A stretch of 64,000 nt of DNA from DAITQM01 sp039794245 (GCA_039794245.1 JBDIVS010000003.1:1-64000); one strand, 5' to 3'; numbered from the stretch's first letter, positions 7,057-18,911 are shown. The notes: generated by a model from the letters alone, not told the origin. Numbers and translations: made by a program.

Positions 7057-8739
7057 ATGACGACCAAACCCTGGCTTAAACACTATCCCGACAACGTACC
7101 GCCCGAAATCGACCTCAAGCGGCATCCCTCGCTGGCCGCGTTCATCGAGCACAGTCTGAAGCGTTGGGCCGAGCGGCCGGCTTACGAAAACATGGGCCGC
7201 CGCCTGACCTATCGCGAAGTCGATCGCCAAAGCGCCGCATTCGGCGCCTGGCTCAGGGCCCAGGGGCTCGAACCCGGCGACCGGATCGCGCTGATGATGC
7301 CGAACCTGTTGCAATACCCGATCGCGATGTTCGGCGCGCTGCGCGCCGGGCTGGTCGTGGTCAACACCAACCCGCTGTACACGGCGCGTGAACTTAAGCA
7401 CCAGTTGCACGATTCGGGGGCACGGGCGATCGTCATCCTCGAAAATTTCGCCCACGTGCTGGCCGAAGTGCTGCCCGAAACCGCGGTCGAGAAGGTGATC
7501 GTCACGGCCATCGGCGACCTTCTGCCCTTCCCCAAACGAGCGATCGTCAACCTGGTGGTCCGCCACGTCAAAAAAATGGTGCCGGCCTACCGTATTCCCG
7601 GCGCCTGCAGTTTCCGCCGGGTGCTCGACGAAGGCCGCCGCCTGCCGCTCGCTACCCCGCCGATCGGCCAGGAAGACATCGCGTTTTTGCAGTACACCGG
7701 CGGCACCACCGGCGTCGCCAAGGGGGCGATGCTGACCCACCGCAACCTGCTCGCCAATATCGAACAATCGTCGGTCTGGCTCGCGGCGGTCGGCTTCGAC
7801 CGCGAAACGGTGATCACCGCCCTGCCCCTCTATCACGTCTTCGCCCTGACCGCCAACTGTTTCGTCTTTCTCAATATCGGCGGCTACAACCGGCTGATCA
7901 CCAACCCGCGCGACATGAAAGGTTTCGTCGCCGAACTCGCCAGGGAGCCGTTCACGGCGATCACCGGCGTCAACACGCTGTTCAACGGCCTGCTGAACAC
8001 GCCGGGCTTTGCCGATCTCGATTTTTCCAGGCTCAAGCTCACCCTGGGCGGCGGCATGGCGGTGCAGCGCAGCGTCGCCGAGCGTTGGAAACAGGTGACC
8101 GGCGTACCGTTGATCGAGGCCTATGGCCTGACCGAAACCTCGCCGGCGGCATGCGTCAACCCGATGACGCTCAAGGATTACAACGGCGCGATCGGCCTGC
8201 CCCTGCCGTCGACCGAATGCGCCGTGCTGCTCGAGGAAAGCGAGCGCTTCGGAGCGCCGGGCGAGGTCGGCGAATTGTGCGTGCGCGGCCCGCAGGTCAT
8301 GAAGGGCTACTGGCAGCGGCCGGAAGAAACGGCGAAAGTGATGTACGGCGACGGCTGGCTGCGCACCGGCGACATCGCCCGGATGGACGACGACGGCTTC
8401 TTTTATATCGTCGATCGCAAAAAGGACATGATCCTGGTCTCCGGTTTCAACGTCTATCCCAACGAAATCGAGGACGTAATCGCGACGCATCCCGGCGTCC
8501 TCGAAGTCGGGGCGATCGGCGTGCCGGATGAAAAATCGGGCGAAGCGGTGAAAATCGTCGTGGTCCGCAAGGATCCGAACCTGACCGTCCATGCACTGCG
8601 CAAATTCTGCCGCGAACAGTTGACCGCCTACAAGAATCCGCGCTATATCGAATTCGTCGATGAACTGCCCAAGACCAACGTCGGCAAAATCCTGCGCCGC
8701 GAACTGCGCGACAAGTTCGGGCGGCCACAAAGTTCCTGA
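7057..8739 (+). CDS. fadD: Long-chain fatty acid--CoA ligase
   Basis: The 560-residue enzyme activates fatty acids with ATP and CoA. The AMP-binding P-loop '[12 protein letters not shown]' lies at 213-224, the adenine-site motif 'YGLTETSP' near 355, and the C-terminal hinge and loop '[21 protein letters not shown]' near 450-475. '[10 protein letters not shown]' near the end carries the catalytic lysine. Length and motif order match E. coli FadD (561 residues). The ATG at 7057 follows GGGGAGA at a good distance, so the longer upstream reading is rejected. The first 15 residues ('[15 protein letters not shown]') are typical of FadD. It is followed 21 bases later by an aminotransferase gene, possibly on the same transcript. 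Confidence 0.95.
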   Translation: MTTKPWLKHYPDNVPPEIDLKRHPSLAAFIEHSLKRWAERPAYENMGRRLTYREVDRQSAAFGAWLRAQGLEPGDRIALMMPNLLQYPIAMFGALRAGLVVVNTNPLYTARELKHQLHDSGARAIVILENFAHVLAEVLPETAVEKVIVTAIGDLLPFPKRAIVNLVVRHVKKMVPAYRIPGACSFRRVLDEGRRLPLATPPIGQEDIAFLQYTGGTTGVAKGAMLTHRNLLANIEQSSVWLAAVGFDRETVITALPLYHVFALTANCFVFLNIGGYNRLITNPRDMKGFVAELAREPFTAITGVNTLFNGLLNTPGFADLDFSRLKLTLGGGMAVQRSVAERWKQVTGVPLIEAYGLTETSPAACVNPMTLKDYNGAIGLPLPSTECAVLLEESERFGAPGEVGELCVRGPQVMKGYWQRPEETAKVMYGDGWLRTGDIARMDDDGFFYIVDRKKDMILVSGFNVYPNEIEDVIATHPGVLEVGAIGVPDEKSGEAVKIVVVRKDPNLTVHALRKFCREQLTAYKNPRYIEFVDELPKTNVGKILRRELRDKFGRPQSS

Positions 8740-8760
8740 GCCCGGCGCGGGACGCGGCCG

Positions 8761-9909
8761 ATGGCAGCGCAGAGCGTGAGGCGCAGCGATTTCCCCGTTC
8801 TCGACGCCCCCGGCGTGTATCTCAACCACGCCGCGATCGCCCCCTGGCCGCGCGTCGCCGCCGAAGCGGTCCAGGCGTTCGCCGCCGAAAACGCGGCGCT
8901 CGGCGCCCGCCATTACAGCGCCTGGATGGCCATCGAGGCGCGGGCACACCGCCGGCTCGCGGCGCTGCTCGGCGCCGAATGCGACGATATCGCAATCGTC
9001 AAGAACACCAGCGACGGGTTGTCGCTGGTTGCTGCCAGCCGGCAATGGCAACGCGGCGACGAGGTGGTGATCGGCGTCGAGGAGTTCCCCTCGAACCGCC
9101 TGCCCTGGCTGGCACTGCAAAAACGCGGCGTGGTCGTGCGCGAAGTCTCCGTCGCCGGCGCCGACCCGGAAGCCGACCTGCTCGCCGCCTGCACGGTGCA
9201 AACGAAACTGCTCAGCATCAGCGCCGTGCAATACCACAATGGCCTGCGTCTCGATCTTGAAGCCCTCGGCGCCGAACTCGAACGGCGCGATATCCGTTTC
9301 TGTGTCGATGCAATCCAGCAGCTCGGCGCCCTGGCCCTCGATGTCCGGCATATCCGCTGCGACTACCTCGCCGCCGACGCCCACAAATGGCTGCTCGGGC
9401 CGGAAGGCGTCGGCGTTTTCTACAGCAGCCGGCGCGGCCGCGCCGAACTCGAGCCCATCGCCCACGGCTGGCGCATGTATCCCGAGCCGTTCGATTTTTC
9501 GCGCCGCGATTTCACGCCGCCGGCCGGCGCCGTGCGCTACGAAGCCGGCAGCCCCAACATGGTGGGCATCGTCGCCCTCGACGCCAGCCTCGGTCTGCTG
9601 CTCGATACCGGGATCGGGGAAATCGAACGCCGCCTTATCGCCAACCGCGACCGCCTCGCTGCGCACCTCACCACCCTGCCCGGAATCGAGATCGTCTCGC
9701 CGCAGGCCGCCGCCCGGCGCAGCGGCATCGTCAGCTTCCGCCACCGGACGCTGGCCGCCGCCGACCTCCAGCGCGAACTTGCGCAGCGCGACGTCATCGC
9801 CGCCGCCCGCAACGGCGCCGTGCGCCTGTCGCCGCACTTCTACCAGCCGCCGGAAATGATGGACACCGCCGCCGGAATCATCGCCCGGGCGATTTCGTCT
9901 TTGTCATAG
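8761..9909 (+). CDS. Class V aminotransferase (cysteine desulfurase / selenocysteine lyase-like)
   Basis: The 382-residue PLP enzyme has 'YLNHAAIAPWPRVAAEA' at the N-terminus and 'NTSDGLSLVA' near 80-90. 'CVDAIQQLGALALDV' supplies the PLP-pyridine Asp, and 'AADAHKWLLGPEGVGVFY' has the Schiff-base lysine (about 208). 'FTPPAGAVRYEAGSPN' follows. This is the fold of the SufS/CsdA and kynureninase group. There is no clear mobile-loop catalytic cysteine motif of a true SufS, so the annotation stays at class level. No Fe-S assembly gene is adjacent; sufU lies far away at 62369. The start at 8761 lacks a good ribosome site; a GTG at 8776 is an alternative. Confidence 0.85.
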   Translation: MAAQSVRRSDFPVLDAPGVYLNHAAIAPWPRVAAEAVQAFAAENAALGARHYSAWMAIEARAHRRLAALLGAECDDIAIVKNTSDGLSLVAASRQWQRGDEVVIGVEEFPSNRLPWLALQKRGVVVREVSVAGADPEADLLAACTVQTKLLSISAVQYHNGLRLDLEALGAELERRDIRFCVDAIQQLGALALDVRHIRCDYLAADAHKWLLGPEGVGVFYSSRRGRAELEPIAHGWRMYPEPFDFSRRDFTPPAGAVRYEAGSPNMVGIVALDASLGLLLDTGIGEIERRLIANRDRLAAHLTTLPGIEIVSPQAAARRSGIVSFRHRTLAAADLQRELAQRDVIAAARNGAVRLSPHFYQPPEMMDTAAGIIARAISSLS

Positions 9910-9968
9910 CATCCCCGGCTCGTTGTCCGTTCCTTGCACCCGGTCATTCCGGCGGACGCGCCGGGCCG

Positions 9969-10322
9969 TTACATCGTGTGGGTGCGGCGATCGGCGCGTT
10001 GCAGTTGGGCGGCGATGTGCGATTCGATCACGGTGCGGGCGTGGGTGCATTCGGGGGTGTCGGCAAACTGGATGCCGATGCCCGCCTTGCGGTTGCCCTG
10101 CGCCCCCTGCGGCGTGATCCACACCACTTTGCCGGGAATCGGCAACCGTTCTTCGATATCGGCGAGGGTCAAAAGGACGAAGACCTCGTCGCCGAGATTG
10201 AATTCACGATTCGAGGGTATGAACAGGCCGCAGCCCGTGACAAACGGCATATACGCCTGGTATAGGGCGTCTTTGTCGGGGACCGTGACCGACAAGATGT
10301 TGGGTTGAGCCATGACCGTCAT
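9969..10322 (-). CDS. pilZ: PilZ-domain protein (type IV pilus biogenesis)
   Basis: A single-domain PilZ of 117 residues. It contains 'LYQAYMPFVTGCGLFIPSNREFNLGDEVFVLL' and 'GKVVWITPQGAQGNRKAGIGIQF', closely resembling canonical PilZ of Pseudomonas and Xanthomonas. In those proteins the RxxxR c-di-GMP motif is missing and the protein acts in type IV pilus assembly (with PilB/FimX). No RxxxR is present here either. The ATG at 10322 overlaps the holB stop as ATGA; a second ATG at 10313 is three codons in. The place after holB is conserved in gammaproteobacteria. It is the last gene of the block and is convergent with the aminotransferase. Confidence 0.93.
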   Translation of the reverse strand: MTVMAQPNILSVTVPDKDALYQAYMPFVTGCGLFIPSNREFNLGDEVFVLLTLADIEERLPIPGKVVWITPQGAQGNRKAGIGIQFADTPECTHARTVIESHIAAQLQRADRRTHTM

Positions 10323-11374
10323 CCACTGCTGGAATGCCCGCCCCATTGTAGCAGCCAATCCCAGATTTGCAGGTCGTGGCGCACCGGGGTGGATGCCAGG
10401 CGGAACTGCTGCACGGCGGCCTGGTACATGCGCAGCAGATGGCAAAGCGGCACCGCCCGCCAGATCCCTTCGGGTTCGGCGGCCGCCCGGCGGTGGAGCA
10501 GGTGGCCGATCGTCGCCCACAGCCTGTCCGCCGGCCATTGCGACCAGGCCGCCTGCACAGCGGTGAGATCGGCCTGGCCGGCGGCGAGACGATCGAGGTC
10601 GGCGGCCAGTTGCCGGGCTTGGTGGGGGACGTTGCCGGCAAGCAGGATTTTGGCCAGCAGCGGTGCCCCGCCGGCCAGGTCGAGGGCCAGCTCGCGCTCG
10701 CCGGGATCGCTGCCGGGACATTCGCCGGCCAGCCAGGCGCTTCCCTCGGCGGGCGGCGGCGGCGCCAGGTGGGTGCTCTGGCAGCGGCTCAGGATCGTTG
10801 CCGGCAAGCGGTCCAGGCGGTCGGCGAGCAGGATCAGGTGGCTGTCCGGACCCGGTTCCTCGAGAGTTTTGAGCAGGGCGTTGGCGGCGTTGCGGTTCAT
10901 GCTGCCGGCCGGTTCGAGCAGCGCGACGCGCCGGCCGCCAAGGGCCGGGGCCAGCATCAGCGCCGCGCCGAGTTCCCGGATCTGCTCGACGAGGATCTGC
11001 TGCCGGTCTTCGCCCACTGTCACGTGCACGAGATCGGGATGCGCTCCTCCGGGGTGCGCCAGCGTGCACGACCGGCAATGGCCGCAGGCTTCGCCCGCCT
11101 TGACCTCAGAGCACAGCAGGCGGCGCACCAAGGCCCAGGCGAAACGGTATTTTCCGGTGCCGGCCGGCCCGTGCAGCAAGATCGCATGCGGCACGGTGCC
11201 GGCCGCACTGCGTTCGGCGAATCGGGCCCACGGCGCGCGCTGCCACGGCAGGATGCCGGCAATGGCCGAGGTATCGGCCGGCGCGCTGGGCGTTGCGGTC
11301 TTTGTCACAGGGGTCAGGTCCATGCTGCGATCACTGGTTGTCATGCTTTTGAACGCGCCGCGGCCAACGTCCAA
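10319..11374 (-). CDS. holB: DNA polymerase III subunit delta'
   Basis: This clamp-loader ATPase-fold subunit has 351 residues from the first ATG; starts at 'MTTSDRS' or 'MDLTPV' are possible and the true N-terminus is uncertain. It has a P-loop-like 'LLHGPAGTGKYRFA' and a zinc-binding set 'CSEVKAGEACGHCRSC'. 'LLEPAGSMNRNAANALLKTLEEP' is the SRC-region signature, and 'DRLPATILSRCQ' follows. Delta' opens and loads the beta clamp with delta and tau/gamma; in E. coli it does not hydrolyse ATP. It lies between tmk and pilZ as in other gammaproteobacteria. About 100 bases separate it from tmk, holding a dispersed repeat. Confidence 0.95.
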   Translation of the reverse strand: MDVGRGAFKSMTTSDRSMDLTPVTKTATPSAPADTSAIAGILPWQRAPWARFAERSAAGTVPHAILLHGPAGTGKYRFAWALVRRLLCSEVKAGEACGHCRSCTLAHPGGAHPDLVHVTVGEDRQQILVEQIRELGAALMLAPALGGRRVALLEPAGSMNRNAANALLKTLEEPGPDSHLILLADRLDRLPATILSRCQSTHLAPPPPAEGSAWLAGECPGSDPGERELALDLAGGAPLLAKILLAGNVPHQARQLAADLDRLAAGQADLTAVQAAWSQWPADRLWATIGHLLHRRAAAEPEGIWRAVPLCHLLRMYQAAVQQFRLASTPVRHDLQIWDWLLQWGGHSSSG

Positions 11375-11433
11375 GGTAACTGGCGCTGCGAAGCGGCGTC
11401 CAGTTCGCCGCCTTGTCGATCATGTTTCTCATA

Positions 11434-13252
<1,819 letters not shown>

Positions 13253-13256
<4 letters not shown>

Positions 13257-14137
13257 CCGCCGCCTCCGTTCAATACCGCCGCGAGCGCCTGTTTCAGATC
13301 CCCGGCCGCCTCCGGCTCGGCGAGGTGCCGGCCGCGATAGGCGACAACCGGGCGCACGCCGCGTACCGCGTTGACCACCGCCAGTGCCGTGATGCCATGG
13401 CGTTCCGGGGCACGCCAGATCGCCCGCTCAGTGGCGACGGGCTCGATTGCAACCCGGCCGCGGGCCAGCAGCCAGGCGCGGGCCACACCGGCGACACCGG
13501 CCTGCTCGACCGCCGGCGTCAGCCACTCGCCGTGCCGCCGGTAAATCACATTGCCGGCCACCGCCCCGACCAGCACCCCGCCGGCGGTAAACATCAATGC
13601 CTCGTCCCAGCCCATACGCTCGCATTCGCCGGCGGCCAGCACCTGTTCGAGGCGATTGAGATGCTTGAGACCGGCGAGCTGCGGCTGGACGGCGCAGGCG
13701 ATACCGCTCTCGCCGACCGTGCCGAGCGCGGCGCCGCCCGCTTCCTCACCCGGCCACTCGTGCACCGTCCACAAGCGATGGACGGCGCTGCTGCCGGCGG
13801 GCCGATAGCCCCGGCCCGAACCGCCCGCCGCGGCCTTTCGGAACACCGTCAGGCGCAACACGGCGCGGCCTTGAGCCGGCGCCAGGCGCGCCGCTTCGCC
13901 GGCCAGCAGCGACGGTTCCGGCGGTTCAAGGCCGAGCCGCTGGCAGCCGCCGAGGAGGCGGGCGAGATGCCCCTGCCACAACGGCGCCCGGCCGCCGTTC
14001 CAGGCGATCGTCTCGAACAGGCCATCGCCATAGGCCATAGCCCGGTTCGACGGCGGCGGGCGGGCCGCAGGGTCGCCGTCGAACAGGATGGCCGCCGTTG
14101 CCCTATCCACGGTCGCCGGCCAGACCGAGTGCGGCAA
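13253..14137 (-). CDS. pabC: Aminodeoxychorismate lyase
   Basis: A fold-type IV PLP enzyme that releases pyruvate from aminodeoxychorismate to give 4-aminobenzoate for folate. Its signature is 'NRAMAYGDGLFETIAW' near residue 32, with an Arg for the PLP phosphate and 'GLKHLNRLEQVLAAGE', where the Lys of 'LKHLNR' binds PLP. 'WDEALMFTAGGVLVGAVAGNVIY' then resembles the family's 'DEALLLN..G.v.E...N.F' strand, with Ala/Val in place of the Glu. The start at 14137 overlaps pabB by 35 bases; a GTG at 14110 would overlap by only 8. It sits between pabB and mltG. Confidence 0.9.
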
Positions 14138-15488
14138 GCAGGCCGCGGGCCTTGGCTTGTGTTTCGGCGAGCTCCGATTCGGGGAGCGAATCAGCGACGA
14201 TGCCGGCGCCGGTCCGCCACTCGATATCGTTGCCGGTCACCAGCATGCTGCGGATCAGGATATTCAACTCCATGGTGCCGTTGCGGCCGAGATAGCCCAT
14301 TGCCCCAGTGTAATAACCCCGGCCCACGCCTTCCAGTTCGGCAATGATTTCCATGCAGCGCACTTTCGGGCAGCCGGTGATCGTGCCGCCCGGGAAGACG
14401 GCACGGATGATCTGGCCCGGTGTTGCCGCCGGTTGCAGGCGGCCGCGCACCGCCGAGACCAGATGGTGGACGTGAGCATAACTCTCGACGGCGAGCAACT
14501 CGTCAACCCGGACGGAACCCGGCACGCAGACCCGGCCGAGGTCGTTGCGTTCGAGGTCGATCAACATGATGTGTTCGGCCCGTTCTTTCGGATGCCGGCG
14601 CAACGCCAGCAAGCGCGCCCGGTCGCCGGCAGGCTCGGGCACGCGGGCGTAAGTGCCGGCGATCGGCCGGGTTTCGACTTCACCGCCGCCGGCCCTGAGC
14701 AGACGCTCCGGCGATGAACTGAGCAGCCAGCTTGCACCGATCCGGCAACAACCGGCGAACGGCGCCGGATTGCTCCGCCGCAGGCGGCGGTAGACGACGT
14801 GCGGATCGACCGCCGCCCTGCCCTTGAGGCGCCAAATGCGCGACAGGTTGACCTGGAAAACATCGCCGGCGGCCAGATAATCGTGGATGCGCCCGACGCC
14901 GGCGAGGAAACGTTCGGCCGGCTCCGTCACCAGCGCGAAAGCCGGCAACTCGGCAAGCGGGCGCAGCCGGCGTTCCGCCGCGGCAAGCCCGGCCGCGGCT
15001 TCATCGAGGGCATCTCGATGTTCCCCGACCAGCCAGGCCTGCCCTAGCCGGTGATCGAGCACCAGCGCCGCCGGGCAGCGCCAGGCGGCAGCGAGAGGCA
15101 ACCGGCCCGCGGCCCCTGCCGCGGCGGGCAACGCGAGGTCCGGCTCGATCGAACCGGCCAGTTCATAGCCCAGGTAAACGAACCAGCCACCGCAGAACGG
15201 CAGCGGCGAGGTGGCGCCCCCGGTGCCGGCCGCGGTTTCCGGCGGCGTACCGCCCGCATCAGCAAAAACCTGGTCGAGGGCAGCAAGGAACGGCGCGCCC
15301 GCCGTATCTTTGATATCCGGTTCGGCGGCCGGGCAAAAAAGCAGCAGCGAATGGCGCGCCAACGTCTCGGGGCCGCCGGCGCTGTCGAGCAGAAACGGGA
15401 ACAGGTGAGGAACTTTGGCCTGGATCGCCGGCAGGTCGGGCCAGCCGGGCCATGGTCGTACAACCGGTTCCGGCCGGCAGTGGGTCAT
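14103..15488 (-). CDS. pabB: Aminodeoxychorismate synthase component I (PIAGT type)
   Basis: A chorismate-binding enzyme of 461 residues from the ATG at 15488; a TTG at 15527 inside fabF is rejected. The C-terminal half has 'AGDVFQVNLSRIWRL', 'LSSSPERLL', 'TRPIAGTYARVPEP' (P275-T279), 'ERAEHIMLIDLERNDLGRV', 'YAHVHHLVSAVRG' and 'PGGTITGCPKVRCMEIIAELE'. Position 277 is Ala, where E. coli PabB has the Lys of PIKGT; Ala is the residue in TrpE. Context (pabC next, no trp genes) favours PabB, and PIAGT-type aminodeoxychorismate synthases are known. An anthranilate synthase role cannot be excluded. No pabA/trpG amidotransferase is in the window. Confidence 0.85.
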   Translation of the reverse strand: MTHCRPEPVVRPWPGWPDLPAIQAKVPHLFPFLLDSAGGPETLARHSLLLFCPAAEPDIKDTAGAPFLAALDQVFADAGGTPPETAAGTGGATSPLPFCGGWFVYLGYELAGSIEPDLALPAAAGAAGRLPLAAAWRCPAALVLDHRLGQAWLVGEHRDALDEAAAGLAAAERRLRPLAELPAFALVTEPAERFLAGVGRIHDYLAAGDVFQVNLSRIWRLKGRAAVDPHVVYRRLRRSNPAPFAGCCRIGASWLLSSSPERLLRAGGGEVETRPIAGTYARVPEPAGDRARLLALRRHPKERAEHIMLIDLERNDLGRVCVPGSVRVDELLAVESYAHVHHLVSAVRGRLQPAATPGQIIRAVFPGGTITGCPKVRCMEIIAELEGVGRGYYTGAMGYLGRNGTMELNILIRSMLVTGNDIEWRTGAGIVADSLPESELAETQAKARGLLAALGLAGDRG

Positions 15489-15516
15489 CGGGCCTGGGGT
15501 GAACCCAAAAGTTGGG

Positions 15517-16764
15517 CTAAGGCTCAAGCCGGCGAAAAATCAGCGAGCCGTTGGTACCGCCGAAACCGAAAGAATTGGACAGCGCCGCCCTGATCGAGCG
15601 CTGTTCGGCTTGATGGGGAACGAAGTTCAGGTCGCAGCCGTCGCTCGGGTGATCCAGGTTGATGGTCGGCGGCGCGACCTGGTCGCGCAGCGCCAGCACC
15701 GTGAACACCGCCTCGATGCCGCCGGCGGCGCCAAGCAGATGGCCGGTCATCGATTTCGTCGAGCTGACCGCCAGCCGGTAGGCGTGGTCGCCGAAGCAGG
15801 CCTTGACCGCATCGCATTCGGCGCGATCGCCGAGTAGTGTGGAGGTGCCGTGGGCGTTGATGTAATCGATCTCGTCGGGATTCATGCCGGCGTCGCTGAG
15901 GGCGTTTTCCATGCTGAGCCGCGCGCCGCGGCCACCTTCCGGCGGCTGGGTGATGTGGTAGGCGTCGCTGCTCATGCCGAAACCGGCCAGCTCGCAATAA
16001 ATCCGGGCGCCGCGCGCCCTGGCATGCTCGTATTCCTCGAGCACGATGACCCCGGCGCCGTTGCCTAGCACGAAGCCGTCGCGGTCGCGGTCCCACGGGC
16101 GGCTGGCTTTTTCCGGCTCGTCGTTGCGGCCCGATACGGCCTTGGCCGAGCAGAATCCGCCGAGCGCGGTCGGCGCCGTGGCGTACTCGGCGCCACCGGC
16201 CAGCATCACGTCGGCGTCGCCGTAATGGATTATCCGCGCCGCGTCGCCGATGCAATGATTCGCCGACGTGCAGGCCGAGACGATGCTGTAGGTCGGACCC
16301 TGGAGGTTATAACGGATCGACAGCGCGCCGGGCACCATGTTGACGATGGTCGCCGGCACAAAAAACGGCGAGATCCGCCGCGGCCCGCTGTGCTGAAAGA
16401 TCGCATGCGTCTGCTCGATCGTGGTAATGCCGCCGATGCCGGCACCGATCACGGCCCCGCAGCGCGGTGCGTCCCGCTCGTCGATCTCGAGCCCGCTGTC
16501 AACAAAAGCCTGCACCCCGGCGGCCACGCCGTAGTGGATGAAGAAATCGAACTTGCGGATCTCCTTCGGCGCGAAATAGTCCGCGGCGTCGAAACCGCGC
16601 ACCTCGCCGGCGATCCGGCTGTGAAAGCCCGTGGCATCGAAACAGGTGATCGGCCCGATGCCGCTCCGCCCGGCGAGAATGTTCTCCCAGGCCGCCGCTA
16701 CGGTATTGCCCACCGGCGAGACGATGCCGAGACCGGTGACAACGACGCGGCGCCCGCTCTTCAT
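15517..16764 (-). CDS. fabF: 3-oxoacyl-ACP synthase II
   Basis: The 415-residue elongation enzyme condenses malonyl-ACP with acyl-ACP. It starts '[16 protein letters not shown]', has the active-site Cys in '[17 protein letters not shown]' (about 166), and the two catalytic His in '[14 protein letters not shown]' and '[13 protein letters not shown]'. It ends '[18 protein letters not shown]', the usual C-terminal glycine-rich motif. Length is typical of FabF rather than FabB, and the place after acpP supports FabF. It ends 28 bases before pabB on the same strand. Confidence 0.96.
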   Translation of the reverse strand: MKSGRRVVVTGLGIVSPVGNTVAAAWENILAGRSGIGPITCFDATGFHSRIAGEVRGFDAADYFAPKEIRKFDFFIHYGVAAGVQAFVDSGLEIDERDAPRCGAVIGAGIGGITTIEQTHAIFQHSGPRRISPFFVPATIVNMVPGALSIRYNLQGPTYSIVSACTSANHCIGDAARIIHYGDADVMLAGGAEYATAPTALGGFCSAKAVSGRNDEPEKASRPWDRDRDGFVLGNGAGVIVLEEYEHARARGARIYCELAGFGMSSDAYHITQPPEGGRGARLSMENALSDAGMNPDEIDYINAHGTSTLLGDRAECDAVKACFGDHAYRLAVSSTKSMTGHLLGAAGGIEAVFTVLALRDQVAPPTINLDHPSDGCDLNFVPHQAEQRSIRAALSNSFGFGGTNGSLIFRRLEP

Positions 16765-16811
16765 CGATTAGCCCCTTTGCCTATCAAATGCGAAACGGCC
16801 GGCCGCAGACA

Positions 16812-17051
16812 TCATTCGCTGACGTGCGATTTCAGGTAATCGATCGCTTGTTGTACCGTGGTGATCTTCTCAGCTTCTTCGTCGGGAATCTCGCACTCGA
16901 ACTCTTCTTCCAGGGCCATTACCAATTCCACGGTATCGAGCGAATCGGCGCCCAGGTCATCGACGAAGGACGCACTCGGCGTCACCGCATCCTCTTTGAC
17001 GCCGAGCTGCTCGACGACAATTTTCTTCACTCGTTCTTCAATGCTGCTCAT
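16812..17051 (-). CDS. acpP: Acyl carrier protein
   Basis: A 79-residue acidic protein with the phosphopantetheine site '[20 protein letters not shown]' (Ser about 38). '[20 protein letters not shown]' at the start is the standard helix 1. It carries acyl intermediates for FabD, FabG, FabF and FabH, all encoded beside it. A gap of about 157 bases to fabG is AT-richer than the surroundings and may hold a separate acpP promoter, as in E. coli, but no box pair is convincing. Ribosome site: GGAAGCG upstream of the ATG. Confidence 0.97.
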   Translation of the reverse strand: MSSIEERVKKIVVEQLGVKEDAVTPSASFVDDLGADSLDTVELVMALEEEFECEIPDEEAEKITTVQQAIDYLKSHVSE

Positions 17052-17208
17052 GTTTACGCTTCCTGTTGGGGCGTGGGAAAAACGCCGTCATTGTAAGAGA
17101 AACCCGCTAGGTGCGCCAGCCTTGGGACAAACCGGCGCGGGCCGCGGAACCCGTGGTTCAAAGCCACATAAAACGTATAAAATCAATGAATTGCACCATT
17201 CAGCATCA

Positions 17209-17958
17209 TCAGGGCATGTACATGCCGCCGTTGACGTGCAGCGTTTCACCAGTGATGTAGGCCGCCTCGTCGGAGGCCAGGAAGGCGGCCGCGGCGGCGA
17301 TCTCCCGGGCGCCGCCCAGGCGGCCGAGCGGGACATCGGCGAGTAGCGCACTGCGAACTTTTTCGTCGAGCGCCGCGGTCATGTCGGTCTCGATGAAACC
17401 CGGGGCGATCACATTGACCGTGATGCCGCGGCTGCCCACCTCGCGGGCCAGCGATTTCGAAAAGCCGATGATACCCGCCTTGGCCGCGGCGTAATTGGCC
17501 TGCCCGGCGTTGCCGGTCAGCCCGACGACCGAGGCGATGGAAACGATCCGCCCCCAGCGGGCCTTCATCATGCCGCGCAGGCACGCCTTGCTGAGCCGGA
17601 AGACCGAACGCAGGTTGGTGTCGATGACCGCCTGCCAGTCTTCCTCGCTCATCCTGAGCAGCAACTGGTCGCGCGTGATACCGGCGTTGTTGATCAGGAT
17701 CGCCGGTGGTCCGCCGGCTGCAGCCAGCGCGGCGACGAGGCGCTCGACCGCCGCCCCATCGTTGACCTCGAGCCGGTGACCGCGGCCGGTGCCGAGGCGC
17801 GCGGCGATACCCGCCGCGCCCGCCTCGGAGGTTGCGGTGCCGTGGACCACGGCGCCGTGTTCGGCCAAAAGATCGGCGATCGCCGCGCCGATGCCGCGGC
17901 TGGCGCCGGTCACCAGCGCCACCTTGCCGTCGAGCCTGGTGCCGGGTGCCGCCGTCAT
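17209..17958 (-). CDS. fabG: 3-oxoacyl-ACP reductase
   Basis: The 249-residue short-chain dehydrogenase reduces 3-oxoacyl-ACP with NADPH. It has the cofactor motif 'VTGASRGIGAAIADLLAEHG' and 'ILINNAGITRDQLLLRMSEEDW', a FabG-specific stretch. The active-site Ser precedes 'VVGLTGNAGQANYAAAKAGI' with the Tyr-x3-Lys pair, and 'APGFIETDMT' follows. The start ATG overlaps the fabD stop by 4 bases. The order fabD-fabG-acpP-fabF is classic. Confidence 0.97.
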   Translation of the reverse strand: MTAAPGTRLDGKVALVTGASRGIGAAIADLLAEHGAVVHGTATSEAGAAGIAARLGTGRGHRLEVNDGAAVERLVAALAAAGGPPAILINNAGITRDQLLLRMSEEDWQAVIDTNLRSVFRLSKACLRGMMKARWGRIVSIASVVGLTGNAGQANYAAAKAGIIGFSKSLAREVGSRGITVNVIAPGFIETDMTAALDEKVRSALLADVPLGRLGGAREIAAAAAFLASDEAAYITGETLHVNGGMYMP

Positions 17959-18911
17959 TTCAACCGCTCGTTCGCCGCAGCGGACCGGAGTCCGGAGCGA
18001 TCGAAATCATCGGGTGCTTCCAGGGCAGAAACTTCGGCATCGCGCAGTATCCGTTTTACCAGTCCGCTCAAGACCCGGCCCGGGCCGCACTCGACATAGC
18101 GGCGCACCCCGGTTGCGGCCAGGGCTTCGACCACCGCCGTCCACAGCACCGGCCGGTGCAATTGCGCAGCCAGCGCCTCGCGGACGGCTTCCGCCGTCTG
18201 CCGCGGCCGGGCATCGACATTGTGCCACACCGGTATTTCAGGGGGCGCGATCTCGGTCGCGGCGAGCGCTTCGCGCAGCGCTTCGGCCGCCGGCTGCATC
18301 AACCGGCAATGCGACGGGACGCTGACCGGCAACAGCAGCGCCCGGCGGGCGCCAAGCGCCCGGGCTTCGGCTACCGCCGCCTCGACGGCCGGTTTTTCAC
18401 CGGCGATCACGACCTGCCCCGGCGCGTTGAAATTCGCCGGCGCGCAGTAACCGATTTTGGCGACCCGCTCGCAGGCCTCACCGACCGCCTCGTCGGCTAG
18501 GCCGAGGATCGCCGCCATCGCCCCGACCCCCGGCGGCGCCGCCTGTTGCATCAATTCGCCGCGGCGCGCCACGAGCCTGACCGCGTCGGCAAAACGCAGG
18601 CTGCCGGCGGCGACCAGCGCCGTGTATTCGCCGAGGCTGTGGCCGGCCAGCGCGGCGACCGTCTGTTGCGCGTGACGCTGGCGCCACAGGCGCCAGGCGG
18701 CAATGCCGGCGGTCAGCATCGCCGGCTGCGTTACCGCAGTTTGGTTCAGGCGTTCGGCCGGCCCGCTGCTGACGATCTGCCACAAGTCATCGCCCAGCAC
18801 CTCGGAAGCCTCGTTGTAAGTCGCCCGCACGACCTCGCTAGCGGCCGCCAGTTCGGCCTGCATGCCGACCGACTGCGAACCTTGTCCGGGAAAAACGAAT
18901 GCCAGCGACAT
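17955..18911 (-). CDS. fabD: Malonyl CoA-ACP transacylase
   Basis: The 318-residue enzyme moves malonyl from CoA to ACP. It begins 'LAFVFPGQGSQSVGMQAEL' and holds the nucleophile in 'LAGHSLGEYTALVAAG' (Ser near 93). 'APPGVGAMAAILGL' and 'VSVPSHCRLMQPAAE' (catalytic His) follow, then 'YVECGPGRVLSGLVKRI'. I use the ATG at 18911; the longer reading runs into fabH in a wrong frame. The gap to fabH is 8 bases. Confidence 0.96.
   Translation of the reverse strand: MSLAFVFPGQGSQSVGMQAELAAASEVVRATYNEASEVLGDDLWQIVSSGPAERLNQTAVTQPAMLTAGIAAWRLWRQRHAQQTVAALAGHSLGEYTALVAAGSLRFADAVRLVARRGELMQQAAPPGVGAMAAILGLADEAVGEACERVAKIGYCAPANFNAPGQVVIAGEKPAVEAAVAEARALGARRALLLPVSVPSHCRLMQPAAEALREALAATEIAPPEIPVWHNVDARPRQTAEAVREALAAQLHRPVLWTAVVEALAATGVRRYVECGPGRVLSGLVKRILRDAEVSALEAPDDFDRSGLRSAAANERLK

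Noticed and set aside
6895..9837. 980-residue ORF antisense to fadD and the aminotransferase gene
   Set aside because: It is the antisense shadow of two well-matched genes in GC-rich DNA and has no family motifs.
8761..9909. Calling the class V aminotransferase sufS or csdA
   Set aside because: The active-site cysteine loop of those enzymes is not evident and no partner gene is adjacent.
9941..9965. Second copy of the GTCATTCCGG palindrome near pilZ
   Set aside because: Only about 10 bases match and no pairing arm is present; probably chance.
11375..11433. Small gene between holB and tmk
   Set aside because: The space is too short and no ribosome site or coding pattern is visible beyond the repeat.
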